NCBI RefSeq assembly: GCF_003696285.1
Contig: NZ_RFFL01000015.1
Location: 1-64,000, forward strand
Source of the DNA: Stutzerimonas nitrititolerans
GTDB lineage: Bacteria; Pseudomonadota; Gammaproteobacteria; Pseudomonadales; Pseudomonadaceae
DNA: 64,000 nucleotides
Direction of reading: 5' to 3'
Of this stretch, positions 48,322 through 57,669 are shown piece after piece. The translations under genes and the position numbers were made by a program. Under the pieces are notes generated by a model. That model did no database searches, had not been told where the DNA came from, and saw only the letters and a program-made list of their open reading frames with translations. Within the stretch, counting starts at the first letter, position 1; each line of letters starts with the position of its first letter.

Positions 48322-49545
48322 TCAGCGCGCGGGTTGCTCCCGTGACAGGCAGGCGCCCTGCTTCGCCGGCGCCGCTGCCGGTTTCCGGAGCGTCAGCAGC
48401 AGGTGCGCCGCGATGCCGAAGATCAGCCCCCAGAAGGCGGCGGACAGGCCGAGCAGCGACATGCCCGAGGCGGTGACGAGAAAGGTGATCAGCGCCGCCT
48501 CGCGATCCGCCGGAACCGACATGGCGCCATGCAGGGCGGCACCGATGGCCGACAGCAGCGCCAGGCCGGCCAATGCAGCGATCAGTGCGGCGGGAAAGGC
48601 GGTGAAGACCGATACCAGGGTCGCCCCGAAGATGCCCAGCAGCAGGTAGAACACTCCGCCGGAAACACCGGCTATATAGCGTTTGCCCGGGTCTTCGTGG
48701 GCTTCCCTGCCGGTGCAGATCGCCGCAGTGATCGCGGCGAGGTTCAGGCCGTGGCAACCGAAAGGCGCCAGCAGCAGCGTACCCAGGGCACTGCCGCTGA
48801 TCAGCGGGCTTGCCGGTGTCTGGTAGCCGGCATTGCGCAGCACGGCCATGCCGGGCACGAACTGCCCGGTCAGCGCCACCATCACCAGCGGAAAGGCCAC
48901 GCCCAAGATCACCTGCCAGCTGAATTCCGGGGTAATCCAGACCGGCTTGGCCAGGCCCAGCACCAGCGCTTCGCTGCGCAGCTCGCCGCCGCCGACTGCC
49001 ATCGCGACGCCCACCAGCAGCACCGCCATCACGGCGTAGCGCGGCATGGCCCGCTTGAACAGCAGGTAGGTGGCGAACATCGCCAGCACCAGCCAGGGCT
49101 GATCCTTCACCGACACGAACAGGTCGGTGCCGAAACGAAACAGGATGCCGGCCAGCATCGCCGCGGAAATCGCCGCCGGCAGCTTGCCGATCACCTTGTC
49201 GAAAGCGCCGGAGAGCCCCACCAGCAGTATGACCAGGTTCGATACCAGGTAAGCGCCTACCGCCTGGTTCATGCTGACGTCCGGCAGCATGGTCACCAGC
49301 AGCGCCGAGCCGGGTGCCGACCAGGCGATGACGATCGGCACCCGGTAGCGCAGGCTCAGCAGGATGCCGAGCACACCGCTGCCGATGGAGATGGTCCAGA
49401 CCCATGACGACATCAGCTCATGGGGCAGACCGCCCGCCTTGGCCGCCTGGAAGATGATCACCAGCGGGCCGGCATAGGAAATGACGGTCGCGATGAAGCC
49501 GGCAACCACGGCGGAGAGGGAACAATCTCTGAGCAGTCTTTTCAT
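48322..49545 (-). CDS. benE: Benzoate/H+ symporter BenE
   Basis: 407-residue inner-membrane transporter of the BenE family. About twelve hydrophobic segments, with family stretches GFIATVISYAGPLVIIFQAA, SWVWTISIGSG, PIVIAWSAPGSALLV and LAPFGCHGLNLAAITAAICTG. It should import benzoate alongside BenK. I start at ATG 49545, with GAGG upstream; a longer open frame begins at 49614 but crosses the repeat region. A repeat element separates it from catA, so it may have its own promoter. Confidence 0.92.
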   Translation of the reverse strand: MKRLLRDCSLSAVVAGFIATVISYAGPLVIIFQAAKAGGLPHELMSSWVWTISIGSGVLGILLSLRYRVPIVIAWSAPGSALLVTMLPDVSMNQAVGAYLVSNLVILLVGLSGAFDKVIGKLPAAISAAMLAGILFRFGTDLFVSVKDQPWLVLAMFATYLLFKRAMPRYAVMAVLLVGVAMAVGGGELRSEALVLGLAKPVWITPEFSWQVILGVAFPLVMVALTGQFVPGMAVLRNAGYQTPASPLISGSALGTLLLAPFGCHGLNLAAITAAICTGREAHEDPGKRYIAGVSGGVFYLLLGIFGATLVSVFTAFPAALIAALAGLALLSAIGAALHGAMSVPADREAALITFLVTASGMSLLGLSAAFWGLIFGIAAHLLLTLRKPAAAPAKQGACLSREQPAR

Positions 49546-49627
49546 GACGCCTCGCAAGACAGGCCTGGCCATCCGTGACGCAGTCCGGATCGCTCTTGTT
49601 GTGGGTCGCGGCATATGAATCGGTTAA

Positions 49628-49710
49628 GCGTAGGGTGGATGGCGCTTTTCCCGTCCACCGCCGGCACCCGCAAAACAAGGTGGATGAAAAGACCGTCATC
49701 CACCCTACGC
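49628..49710. repeat. Inverted-repeat element between catA and benE
   Basis: GCGTAGGGTGGATG (49628-49641) and CATCCACCCTACGC (49697-49710) are perfect 14-base inverted repeats. Inside are further partial copies (GTCCACC and AAGGTGGATGAAAAG), so the 83-base element can fold into a branched hairpin. The GTAGGGTGGAT core is a familiar interspersed repeat in pseudomonads. It lies between the catA stop and the benE start and may end the cat transcript or modulate its stability. Confidence 0.75.
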
Positions 49711-49744
49711 TCGCCGGACGACATCGATCAGCAATCCGACCCAA

Positions 49745-50683
49745 TCAGGCTTCCTGCAAAGCCCGCGGACGCTGGCTACGCTGCTCGGCCTCTGGCGCCG
49801 GCGCCTGTTGCAACTGGAAGTCGAACACCACTTCGGCGAAGCGCCCTTCCACGCCACGGGCATGGGCCGCTTCGGGATCGTCGTTGAAATGGATGTCGCC
49901 GATCAGGCCGTCGCGGGTCGCGTAGGCGAAGTCGTCCCACAGGTACCGGTCGCCCGCCAGGTTGATCTGCGTGGTCAGGTGGCGATGGCCCGGCGCCGAG
50001 ATGAAGAAGTGAATATGCGCCGGGCGCTGGCCGTGGCGGCCGAGCAGGTCGAGGCATTCCTGGGTCGGGCCATCGGGCGAGCAGCCATAGCCGGACGGCA
50101 CGATGCTGCGGGCGCGGTAATAGCCGTTCTCGTCGGTGACGATGCGGCGACGCAGGTTGTACTCGGACTGGCTCTTGTCGAAATACGAGTAGTTGCCCTT
50201 GGTGTTGGCATGCCACAGGTCCACCACCGCACCGGCCACCGGCTGGCCATCCGGACCGGTGACGCGGCCCTGCAGGAACATCGGGGTGGCGACCGCGTCT
50301 TCGCTGCCGTCATCCATGCGCGCCTCGCCCTCCACGACTGGCGCACCGGCCACGTACAGCGGGCCTTCGATGGTGCGCGGCGTGCCGCCGACCAGGCCTT
50401 GCTGCTCGTCCTTGGCGTCCTGCAGCAGGTCGAGGTAGTGCTCCAGGCCCAGGCCCGCCGCCAGCAGGCCCGCCTCGTTGCGACCACCGAGACGGTTGAT
50501 GTAGTCCACCGCCTTCCAGAACTCGTCCTGGGTGATTTCCAGCTCTTCGACGATCTTCGCGGTGTCGACCAGGATGCGGTTGATCACCGTCTTCAGGCGG
50601 CTATCGCCGGCGTCGTTGTTGAAGCCGCTGGCTTCCTTGAAGAACTGCTGGATGGAATCGGAGTGAGAGATTTTCACAGTCAT
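49745..50683 (-). CDS. catA: Catechol 1,2-dioxygenase
   Basis: 312-residue intradiol dioxygenase cleaving catechol to cis,cis-muconate. An N-terminal helical dimerisation domain (about 1-100) precedes the beta-sandwich. The Fe(III) ligands are readable: one Tyr in NYSYFDKSQ, the second Tyr in the IVPSGYG segment, and two His in RPAHIHFFIS. GAGG precedes the ATG by nine bases. It is the third gene of catBCA, 70 bases after catC. Confidence 0.97.
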   Translation of the reverse strand: MTVKISHSDSIQQFFKEASGFNNDAGDSRLKTVINRILVDTAKIVEELEITQDEFWKAVDYINRLGGRNEAGLLAAGLGLEHYLDLLQDAKDEQQGLVGGTPRTIEGPLYVAGAPVVEGEARMDDGSEDAVATPMFLQGRVTGPDGQPVAGAVVDLWHANTKGNYSYFDKSQSEYNLRRRIVTDENGYYRARSIVPSGYGCSPDGPTQECLDLLGRHGQRPAHIHFFISAPGHRHLTTQINLAGDRYLWDDFAYATRDGLIGDIHFNDDPEAAHARGVEGRFAEVVFDFQLQQAPAPEAEQRSQRPRALQEA

Positions 50684-50754
50684 GGTTCAGGCCTCATCTT
50701 GTAATTGTCGTTACGCGGTTGGCTGGCCGGGACAGACCCCGGCCTGGAACGGAA

Positions 50755-51045
50755 TCAGCGGTCGTCCTCACGAATCGAGGACGGGTGGCGGCACAGCGCG
50801 CTGACCTCGATATCCATGTAGGGAAACAGCGGCAGTTGCATCAGGGTGTCGTGCAGCTCCTGCACGCTGGCGACGTCGAACACGCTGTAGTTGGCGTACT
50901 GCCCGGCGATGCGCCAGAGATGACGCCACTTGCCCTCGCGCATCAGGCCCTGGGCCAGCTCCTTCTCGTCGGCCTTGAGCTTGGCGGCCTTGGCCGGGTC
51001 CATGTCCAGCGGCAACTTCACGATCATCTTTACGTGGAACAGCAT
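50755..51045 (-). CDS. catC: Muconolactone delta-isomerase
   Basis: 96-residue decameric enzyme converting muconolactone to 3-oxoadipate enol-lactone. Full-length match in pattern: MLFHVKMIVKLP at the start, GKWRHLWRIAGQYANYSVFD in the middle, and LPLFPYMDIEV near the end. GGAGG precedes the ATG. It sits between catB and catA with 16 bases after catB. Confidence 0.97.
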   Translation of the reverse strand: MLFHVKMIVKLPLDMDPAKAAKLKADEKELAQGLMREGKWRHLWRIAGQYANYSVFDVASVQELHDTLMQLPLFPYMDIEVSALCRHPSSIREDDR

Positions 51046-51061
51046 CTTGCGAACCTCCGTT

Positions 51062-52183
51062 TTACTTGCGGCTGAAGAACGCCAGGCGCTCTTCGTCCAG
51101 GGTCAGGCCGAGGCCCGGCGTGCGCGGCACTTGCAGCTGGAAGTCGCGATAGACCGGCGCCTCGGTGACGATTTCTTCGGTGAGCAGCAGCGGGCCGAAC
51201 AGCTCGGTGCCCCAGGTAAGTGCGTTCAAGGTGACGAAGGCATGGGCCGAGGCCAGGGTGCCGACGGCGCCTTCGAGCATGGTCCCGCCGTACAGCGCGA
51301 TGCCGGCCGCTTCGGCGATCTGCGCGGTGCGCAGTACGGCGCGCGGCCCGCCGTTCTTGGCGATCTTCAGAGCGAAGACGCTGGCGGCCCCGTCGGCGGC
51401 GAGGCTGAAGGCGTCCTCGACGCTTTCGATGGACTCGTCGACCATGATCGGCGCCGGGCTGCGCTGGTTCAGGCGCACCTGGCCAGCGCGGTTGATGCGC
51501 GAGATCGGTTGCTCGATCAGGTCGATGCCGTTGTCGCCCAGCATCCGGCAGGCGCGGATCGCCTGGGACTCGTCCCAATACTGATTGACGTCCACACGCA
51601 CGCTGGCGCGCTCGCCCAGGGCCTTCTTGATGGCGATGACGTGCTTGAGATCGGCGCTGACCTCGTTGGCACCGATTTTCAGTTTGAACAGGCGATGGCG
51701 ACGGATGTCGAGCATCTGCTCGGCTTCGGCGATATCGCGGTCGGTATCGCCGCTGGCCAGGGTCCAGGCGACTTCCAGGCTGTCGCGCACCCGCCCGCCG
51801 AGCAGCTCGCTGACCGGCAGCCCCAGGCGCTTGCCCTGAGCATCGAGCAGCGCACTCTCCAGACCGGACTTGGCGAAGGTGTTGCCCTTGGCCGCCTTGT
51901 CCAGCCGCAGCATGGCGGCATTGATGTTGGCCGCATCCTGGCCGATCAGCAGCGGGCCGAGGTGGCTGTCGATGTTGGTCTTGATGCTCTCCGGGCTTTC
52001 GTTGCCGTAGGCCAAGCCACCGATGGTGGTGGATTCGCCGATGCCTTCGATGCCATCGCTGCAGCGCATGCGGATGATCACCAGCGTCTGCTGCTGCATC
52101 GTGTGCATGGCCAGCTTGTGCGGACGGATGGTCGGCAGGTCGACGATCACCGTCTGGATGCTTTCGATCAGGGTGTGGCTCAT
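51062..52183 (-). CDS. catB: Muconate cycloisomerase
   Basis: 373-residue enolase-superfamily enzyme converting cis,cis-muconate to muconolactone. The N-terminal capping domain precedes a TIM barrel with the catalytic KxK pair in LFKLKIGAN, metal ligands in RVDVNQYW, DLIEQPI and IMVDESIES, and the second lysine in FALKIAKNGG. I start at ATG 52183 with GGAAG upstream; the open frame continues above but overlaps the benK end. It follows benK by 31 bases, so it is read from the ben operon or a promoter within benK. No catR is adjacent. Confidence 0.96.
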   Translation of the reverse strand: MSHTLIESIQTVIVDLPTIRPHKLAMHTMQQQTLVIIRMRCSDGIEGIGESTTIGGLAYGNESPESIKTNIDSHLGPLLIGQDAANINAAMLRLDKAAKGNTFAKSGLESALLDAQGKRLGLPVSELLGGRVRDSLEVAWTLASGDTDRDIAEAEQMLDIRRHRLFKLKIGANEVSADLKHVIAIKKALGERASVRVDVNQYWDESQAIRACRMLGDNGIDLIEQPISRINRAGQVRLNQRSPAPIMVDESIESVEDAFSLAADGAASVFALKIAKNGGPRAVLRTAQIAEAAGIALYGGTMLEGAVGTLASAHAFVTLNALTWGTELFGPLLLTEEIVTEAPVYRDFQLQVPRTPGLGLTLDEERLAFFSRK

Positions 52184-52214
52184 ATCAGCTTCCGATTTCC
52201 CAGTTTTCAGTGAA

Positions 52215-53558
52215 TCAGGCCTTCGCCGTCGCCAGCGCAGCCGGCGCGGCATCGCTGCTGCGCTGCCCGGAAACGGCGAAGACGGTCATGGCCAGCGCGG
52301 CGATCACGCCAGGGATGGCGAAGGCGATGAAATTCAGTTGCAGCGGCAGGTTGATGCCCAGCAGCGCACCGCCCAGCAGCGGGCCGACGATGGCGCCGTT
52401 GCGGCCGATGCCGGACGCCCAGCCCAGGCCGGTGGAGCGAATCGACAGGCCGTAGAATTGCGCGGCGCTGGCGTAGAGCAGGATCTGCGTACCGATCACG
52501 GTGGCGCCGGCGATAGTGATCAGCGTGTAGAGCACCGGCATCGGCGTCTTGAAGCCCAGCAGGCTGATGGACGCCACCGACACCGCGAAGAAGGCCACCA
52601 CGACCTTGGCCAGGTTGAAGCGATCGCCCAGCCAGCCGCCGAGAATCGCGCCGAACATGCCGCCCAGATTCAGCGCCACCAGGAACGACAGGCTGGAACC
52701 CAGGCTGTAGCCGGCGTTGGCCATCAGCTTCGGCAACCAGGAACCCAGCGCGTAGACCATCAGCAGGCAGCAAAAGAAGGCGATCCAGATCGACCGGGTG
52801 CGCACGCCGCGGCCATCGCGGAACAGTTCCAGCACCGAAGCGCTCTTGCCCTTCACCTCGGTCATCACCAGCTCGTCGCCGGCACTGAGTGCAAGGCTGG
52901 GGTCGATGCGATTGAGCAGCTTGAGCGCCTGTTCGGTACGGCCCTGGCGCACCAGGAAACCCACCGATTCCGGCAATTTCCAGAGAATCACCGGCAACAA
53001 CAGCAACGGCACGGCGGCGGCGAAGAACATCGCTTCCCAGCCGAAGCGCGGCAGCATGTAGATGCCCAGCCCGGCAGAGAACATGCCGCCCAGCGAATAA
53101 CCGCTGAACATGATCGCCACCAGTGTGCTGCGCAGCTTCTTCGGCGCGTATTCGTTCATCAGCGCCACCACGTTGGGCATCAGCCCGCCGCAACCGAGCC
53201 CGGCCAGGAAGCGGAAGATGCCGAACTCGGTCGGTGTGCTGGCGAAGCCGTTGAGCACCGTGGCGCCGCTGAACAGCACGAAGCAGATGGCGATGCCCTT
53301 CTTGCGCCCGATGCGATCGGCCAGGGTGCCGAAGATCAGCGCGCCGAACATCATGCCGAACAGCGCGTAGCTGCCCAGCGCACCGGCCTGCAGCGGGGTC
53401 AGCCCCCACTCCTGCATGATCACCGGCAAGACCACGCCGTAGATGAACAGGTCGTAGCCGTCGAAGATCAGCAGCAGCGCGCAGAGGCACATGACCAGCC
53501 AGTGGAACCCGCTGAAACGGGCGTTATCGATGATTGGGTGAACGTCTACTTTTCGCAT
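52215..53558 (-). CDS. benK: Benzoate MFS transporter BenK
   Basis: 447-residue major facilitator of the aromatic acid:H+ symporter family. Signature features are the acidic first helix FDGYDLFIYGVVLPVIM, the loop GTLADRIGRKKG, and LAGLGCGGLMPNVVALMNEYAP. Twelve helices are visible with a central loop at about 205-250. It imports benzoate across the inner membrane. Located between benD and catB on the same strand, which selects BenK over the related PcaK. Confidence 0.94.
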   Translation of the reverse strand: MRKVDVHPIIDNARFSGFHWLVMCLCALLLIFDGYDLFIYGVVLPVIMQEWGLTPLQAGALGSYALFGMMFGALIFGTLADRIGRKKGIAICFVLFSGATVLNGFASTPTEFGIFRFLAGLGCGGLMPNVVALMNEYAPKKLRSTLVAIMFSGYSLGGMFSAGLGIYMLPRFGWEAMFFAAAVPLLLLPVILWKLPESVGFLVRQGRTEQALKLLNRIDPSLALSAGDELVMTEVKGKSASVLELFRDGRGVRTRSIWIAFFCCLLMVYALGSWLPKLMANAGYSLGSSLSFLVALNLGGMFGAILGGWLGDRFNLAKVVVAFFAVSVASISLLGFKTPMPVLYTLITIAGATVIGTQILLYASAAQFYGLSIRSTGLGWASGIGRNGAIVGPLLGGALLGINLPLQLNFIAFAIPGVIAALAMTVFAVSGQRSSDAAPAALATAKA

Positions 53559-53636
53559 GGCATCGGTCTCTCTTTTGTTTTTGTTGTAGAAACTGCGTCG
53601 TATCTCTCGGGGCCGAAGCCGCTACGCGGCTCGCGG

Positions 53637-54413
53637 TCAGCCCAGATCTCCGCCACCCACCGGCAGGGTGACGCCGGTGATGTAGCTGGCCTCGTCGGAG
53701 GCCAGGAACAGAATCGCGCCGGCCTGCTCGTCGACGCTGCCGTAGCGCTTCATCAGCGTGGAATCGACGGTCTGGTCGACGATCTGCTGGTACCAGACTC
53801 GTTCCTGCTCGCTCTGCTCGGCCGTGTTGCGCGGAATGCGCCGCGGCGGCGCCTCGGTGCCGCCCGGCGCGGTGGCGTTGACGCGAATGCCGCGCTGGGC
53901 GTTCTCGAACGCGAGGCAGGCGGTCAGCGCGTTCACGCCGCCCTTGGCCGCGCCGTAAGGCACACGGTTGAGGCTGCGGGTGGCGATGGAAGAGACGTTG
54001 ACGATGGCGCCACTGCCCTGCTCCAGCATGTGCGGCAGCGCGGCATGGCAGCACCACAGCGTGGGAAACAGCGAGCGGCGCACTTCGGCCTCGATCTCGT
54101 GCTCCTGGTAATGCTCGAACGGCTTGGCCCAGATGGTGCCGCCGACGTTGTTGATCAGGATGTCGAGCCGTCCGAAGCGCTCCTTCGCTGCATCCATCAC
54201 CCGATGGCAGTCGGCGAACTGTTCGAGGTCGGCGGTCAGGGTCAGCACCTCGGCGCCCTGCCCCAACTGATCGACGAGTTCGTGCACCAGCTCGGAGCGA
54301 TCCACCGCCAGCAACCGTCCGCCTTCGGCGACGAAGCGCTCGGCCACGCGACGACCGATGCCCTGGGCCGCGCCGGTGATGACCGCGACTTTGTTCTGGA
54401 AACGTTTGTTCAT
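53637..54413 (-). CDS. benD: Benzoate diol dehydrogenase
   Basis: 258-residue short-chain dehydrogenase that oxidises the cis-dihydrodiol of benzoate to catechol with loss of CO2. Cofactor motif ITGAAQGIG, then INNVGGT, catalytic Ser in NVSSIATRS and the YxxxK pair in PYGAAKGG. The C-terminus ends GGGDLG, usual for BenD/XylL. A REP pair lies in the 147-base gap to benC upstream. Confidence 0.96.
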   Translation of the reverse strand: MNKRFQNKVAVITGAAQGIGRRVAERFVAEGGRLLAVDRSELVHELVDQLGQGAEVLTLTADLEQFADCHRVMDAAKERFGRLDILINNVGGTIWAKPFEHYQEHEIEAEVRRSLFPTLWCCHAALPHMLEQGSGAIVNVSSIATRSLNRVPYGAAKGGVNALTACLAFENAQRGIRVNATAPGGTEAPPRRIPRNTAEQSEQERVWYQQIVDQTVDSTLMKRYGSVDEQAGAILFLASDEASYITGVTLPVGGGDLG

Positions 54414-54455
54414 CTACCTACCCTCGATGTAGTCGAAGCCACGCACAAACCCTTA

Positions 54456-54537
54456 TAGGAGCGAGCTTGCTCGCGAAGCTTTTGGAGACGTGATCCAGGC
54501 GAACCTGCTGACCTTTTCGCGAGCAAGCTCGCTCCTA
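54456..54537. repeat. REP pair between benC and benD
   Basis: TAGGAGCGAGCTTGCTCGCGAA (54456-54477; 22 bases, key core GCGAGCTTGCTCGC) and its exact reverse complement at 54516-54537, with 38 bases between. This is a classic pseudomonad REP doublet that can fold into one large or two small hairpins. It sits inside the ben operon, where it could reduce or protect expression of downstream genes. Confidence 0.88.
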
Positions 54538-54560
54538 CAAAGGAACCTTGAGCGCTGCCT

Positions 54561-55571
54561 TCAGGCGCTGGCCGCGAATTTCTCGTAGTAGAAATTCGCC
54601 GGCTGCAAGCCCTGCTCACGGATGAACTGGCTGACCGCCTCGACCATTGGCGGCGGGCCGCAGAGGTAGATGTCCACCTCGCCGTCATTCAGGTGCTTCG
54701 GCTCGATGTGCTGGGTGACGTAGCCTTTCTGCGGGTAAGCGCTGTCGGGGCTGGCCACGCAGGCGCTGTAGGTGAAGTTGGGGATGCGCGCGGCGAAGAC
54801 TTCGAGCTTGTCCATTTCCACCAGGTCGTGATCGAGGGTCACGCCGTAGATCAGATGCAGCGGATGCTCGCTGCCCTGCTCGGCGATCTTCTCCAGCATG
54901 GCGGTGAATGGCGCGAGGCCGGTGCCGCCCGCCAGCAGCAGCAGCGGACGCTTGATATCGCGCAGGTAGAAGCTGCCCAGCGGACCGGCCAGGGTCAGAC
55001 TGTCGCCCGCCTTGGCCAGGCCGGTAAGGAAGCTGCTCATCAGCCCGCCTGGCACGTTGCGGATCAGGAAGCTGACTTCGCCATCCCTGGGGAGCGAGCT
55101 GAAGGAATAGGCCCGGCTCTGATCGCTGCCCGGCACCTTGAGGTTGACGTACTGCCCCGGCAGGAACGCCAGCTGGTTCAGGGCCTCGCCCTTGACCGAC
55201 AGCGCGATGGTGCTTTCGGACAGCTGGCGGACACCGCTGATGGCGGCTTCGAAACAGACCTGCTCGGTCTTGCACACCTGCGAGGAGGCCGGTACGCGGA
55301 TCACGCAATCGCTCTCGGCGCGCATCTGGCAGGTCAGCACGTAACCCTGCTCGGCTTCTTCTTCGCTCAGCGCATCCTCGATGTATTCCTCGCCGAGGTC
55401 GTAGCGGCCGGCTTCGGCGAAGCACTTGCAGGCACCGCAGGCGCCGTCACGGCAATCCAGCGGGATGTTGATGCCCTGGCGGTAGGCGGCATCGGCCACG
55501 GTTTCGCCGAGGTTGGTTTCGATGAAGCGGGTTACGCCGTCTTCGAAATTCAGTGCGATGTTGTAGGTCAT
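54561..55571 (-). CDS. benC: Benzoate 1,2-dioxygenase electron transfer component
   Basis: 336-residue reductase feeding electrons from NADH to BenAB. The N-terminal plant-type [2Fe-2S] ferredoxin domain has DCRDGACGACKCFAE and the fourth Cys in YVLTCQM. An FAD-binding domain follows with RAYSFSSLP, and an NAD-binding domain with LLLAGGTGLAPFTAML and the closing YLCGPPPMVEAV. GTCATGG start region; the ATG is ten bases after the benB stop. Complete. Confidence 0.97.
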   Translation of the reverse strand: MTYNIALNFEDGVTRFIETNLGETVADAAYRQGINIPLDCRDGACGACKCFAEAGRYDLGEEYIEDALSEEEAEQGYVLTCQMRAESDCVIRVPASSQVCKTEQVCFEAAISGVRQLSESTIALSVKGEALNQLAFLPGQYVNLKVPGSDQSRAYSFSSLPRDGEVSFLIRNVPGGLMSSFLTGLAKAGDSLTLAGPLGSFYLRDIKRPLLLLAGGTGLAPFTAMLEKIAEQGSEHPLHLIYGVTLDHDLVEMDKLEVFAARIPNFTYSACVASPDSAYPQKGYVTQHIEPKHLNDGEVDIYLCGPPPMVEAVSQFIREQGLQPANFYYEKFAASA

Positions 55572-55581
55572 GGCTGCGCCC

Positions 55582-56070
55582 TCACAGGTGGTACACGTCG
55601 ATCATCTGGCGGATGTAGTCGTTCTTCAGCACGACCTTCTTGGCCTTGATCAGCGGGTTCTCGCCGCGCACATCCAAGGTGTAGAAGTTGGTGCCGTAGA
55701 AGTGATCGACCGTCTTGTAACGGAAACTCATGGTGTGCCAGTTGTAGCGCAGCTTGCAGAAGCCATCGGCCTGCTCGAGCAGCTCGAGATTGCTGATGTT
55801 ATGGGTGGTGCGGGTGTCCGGAATAGTGGCGCTGGAGCGCTCGGTCTTGATGCGGAACACGCGGTCTTCCAGGCCACTGCGGTTGCCGTACCAGATCAGC
55901 GAGATTTCGCTCTGGGGGTCTTCGGTCAGCTGGTCGCGATCATCCCAGGCCGGCATCCAGAAGCTGGCATCCGGCGCATAGAGTTCGAGCCAGGCGTCCC
56001 ACTCCTTGTCGTCGAGATAGCGTGCTTCGCGGTAGAGAAAATCACGCGCGGCTTCATAGGAAATGGTCAT
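55582..56070 (-). CDS. benB: Benzoate 1,2-dioxygenase small subunit
   Basis: 162-residue beta subunit of the terminal oxygenase, a cone-shaped alpha/beta fold that stabilises the alpha3beta3 hexamer and has no cofactor. Features: AARDFLYREARYLDDKEWD, LYAPDASFWMP, and the late FYGTNFYTLDV. Its ATG directly abuts the benA TAG stop with no gap, showing tight coupling of the two subunits. Confidence 0.97.
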   Translation of the reverse strand: MTISYEAARDFLYREARYLDDKEWDAWLELYAPDASFWMPAWDDRDQLTEDPQSEISLIWYGNRSGLEDRVFRIKTERSSATIPDTRTTHNISNLELLEQADGFCKLRYNWHTMSFRYKTVDHFYGTNFYTLDVRGENPLIKAKKVVLKNDYIRQMIDVYHL

Positions 56071-57432
56071 CTATGCGCCCTCCACATGAATCAGCTGATC
56101 CTGTTCCGCCTTCACGGCCTTGATCATCTGCTGCTGCCAGTACTGGTGCTGCATGACAAACAGCCCTTCGTCCTCGGAACGGACACCGCTGAGCAAGGGA
56201 TGCAGATCGATTTCCCTGGCACCTTCGTCGGGGCCGTCGATCCAGTGCTTGGCGCCACGGGACATGTCGTTCCATTCCATGGCGCGGCCCTGGAAGCCGG
56301 CCTGGCAGGCGCGGAACTCCTCCAGGTCGTCCGGCGTGGCCATACCGCTGACATTGAAGAAGTCCTCGTACTGGCGGATACGGGCGGCGCGTGCCGCCGC
56401 GCTCTCGCCCTTGGGTGCGATGCAGTAGATGGTGACTTCGGTCTCGTCCACCGAGATCGGCCGGGCGATGCGCAGCTGCGAGCCGAACTGGTCCATCAGG
56501 TACAGGTTCGGGTAGAGGCAGAGGTTGCGCGAGTTGCCGATCATCCAGTCGGCGCGGGCCTCGCCGACTTCGGCGACCAGCTCGTCTCGGCGGCTGTACA
56601 GCGGCCGGTCCTCGGGGTTGTCCCAGCGCGTCCAGAGCAGCAGGTGGCCGTTCTCGAAGGAATAGAAACCACCGCCCTTCTTGCCCCAGCCGCCGGCGCT
56701 CATAGTGCGGATTTCCTCGCCGGCCTCGCGCAACTTGCGCTGGTTCTGGGTGGCGGCGTAGTTCCAGTGCACGGCGGTGACGTGGTAGCCGTCCGCACCG
56801 TTCTCTGCAGTCAGCTTCCAGTTGCCGCCGAAGACATAGCTGGAAGAGCCGCGCAGCACTTCGATGCCATCTGGCGACTGGTCGACCACCATGTCGATGA
56901 TCTTGCGCGACTCGCCGAGGAACTCTTCCAATGACGCAACGTCCTCGCGCAGGCTGCCGAACAGAAAGCCGCGATAGGATTCGAAGCGGGCGATCTTCTT
57001 CAGGTCATGGGAGCCGTCGCAGTTGAAGCTGTCCGGGTAGCCGGCTTCCTTGGGGTCCTTGACCTTTAGCAGCTTGCCGGAGTTGTTGAAGGTCCAGCCA
57101 TGGAACGGGCAGGTATAGGTGGCCTTGTTGCCGCTCTTGAAACGGCAGAGCATCGCGCCGCGATGGCTGCAGGCATTGATGAAGGCGTTGAGCTCACCGT
57201 CCTTGTTGCGGGCGATGAAGATCGGCTGCCGGCCCATCTGGGTGGTGTAGTAGTCGTTCTTCTCGGGAATCTGGCTTTCGTGGGCGAGGTAAATCCAGTT
57301 GCCCTCGAAGATGTGCTTCATCTCCAGTTCGAACAGGCGCTCGTCGGTGAACATCTCGCGCTTGCAGCGGAAGATGCCCTTCTCTTTGTCGTCTTCAACG
57401 AGCGAATCAAGGTAATCGAATCCCAGGGACAT
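56071..57432 (-). CDS. benA: Benzoate 1,2-dioxygenase large subunit
   Basis: 453-residue catalytic subunit. The Rieske cluster is CSHRGAMLC followed by CPFHGW (Cys-His and Cys-His pairs near residues 93 and 113). The mononuclear iron site shows [15 protein letters not shown] with its Asp and two His. It adds O2 across C1-C2 of benzoate to give the cis-diol. I start at ATG 57432, eight bases after GGAGG; an ATG five codons earlier would overlap that ribosome site. It is the first gene of benABCDK and carries the BenR-type operator about 65 bases upstream. Confidence 0.97.
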   Translation of the reverse strand: MSLGFDYLDSLVEDDKEKGIFRCKREMFTDERLFELEMKHIFEGNWIYLAHESQIPEKNDYYTTQMGRQPIFIARNKDGELNAFINACSHRGAMLCRFKSGNKATYTCPFHGWTFNNSGKLLKVKDPKEAGYPDSFNCDGSHDLKKIARFESYRGFLFGSLREDVASLEEFLGESRKIIDMVVDQSPDGIEVLRGSSSYVFGGNWKLTAENGADGYHVTAVHWNYAATQNQRKLREAGEEIRTMSAGGWGKKGGGFYSFENGHLLLWTRWDNPEDRPLYSRRDELVAEVGEARADWMIGNSRNLCLYPNLYLMDQFGSQLRIARPISVDETEVTIYCIAPKGESAAARAARIRQYEDFFNVSGMATPDDLEEFRACQAGFQGRAMEWNDMSRGAKHWIDGPDEGAREIDLHPLLSGVRSEDEGLFVMQHQYWQQQMIKAVKAEQDQLIHVEGA

Positions 57433-57469
57433 GGCCGGGGCCTCCATTGTTATTGTTTCTACGTGATGA

Positions 57470-57533
57470 AGGCTAAGGCGCTGGGAGGGGCATCAATATC
57501 CGTTTTCTGCAGGACCTCTATCCGTTTTCTGCA
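57470..57533 (-). promoter_or_regulatory. benA promoter with two XylS/BenR half-sites
   Basis: On the minus strand, TGCAGAAAACGGATA occurs twice as a perfect direct repeat (57519-57533 distal, 57497-57511 proximal), fitting the XylS/BenR consensus TGCA-N6-GGNTA. The start-to-start period is 22 bases. Just downstream, TTAGCCT at 57470-57476 is a likely -10 element, close to the TAGGCT of the Pm promoter. Activation by benzoate-bound BenR is therefore expected. Confidence 0.9.
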
Positions 57534-57669
57534 GATGCAAGATGGCCAATTGCCGCAGGTACAGGCGCGACTCGCCTGCCTCCGGCGAGAAGCCGCAGGC
57601 TCGATTCATGAGGGAAGGGAAACAGGAAAGGAAGCTGCCGCCAAAGGGTCGACGGCAGCTCGAGGGGAC

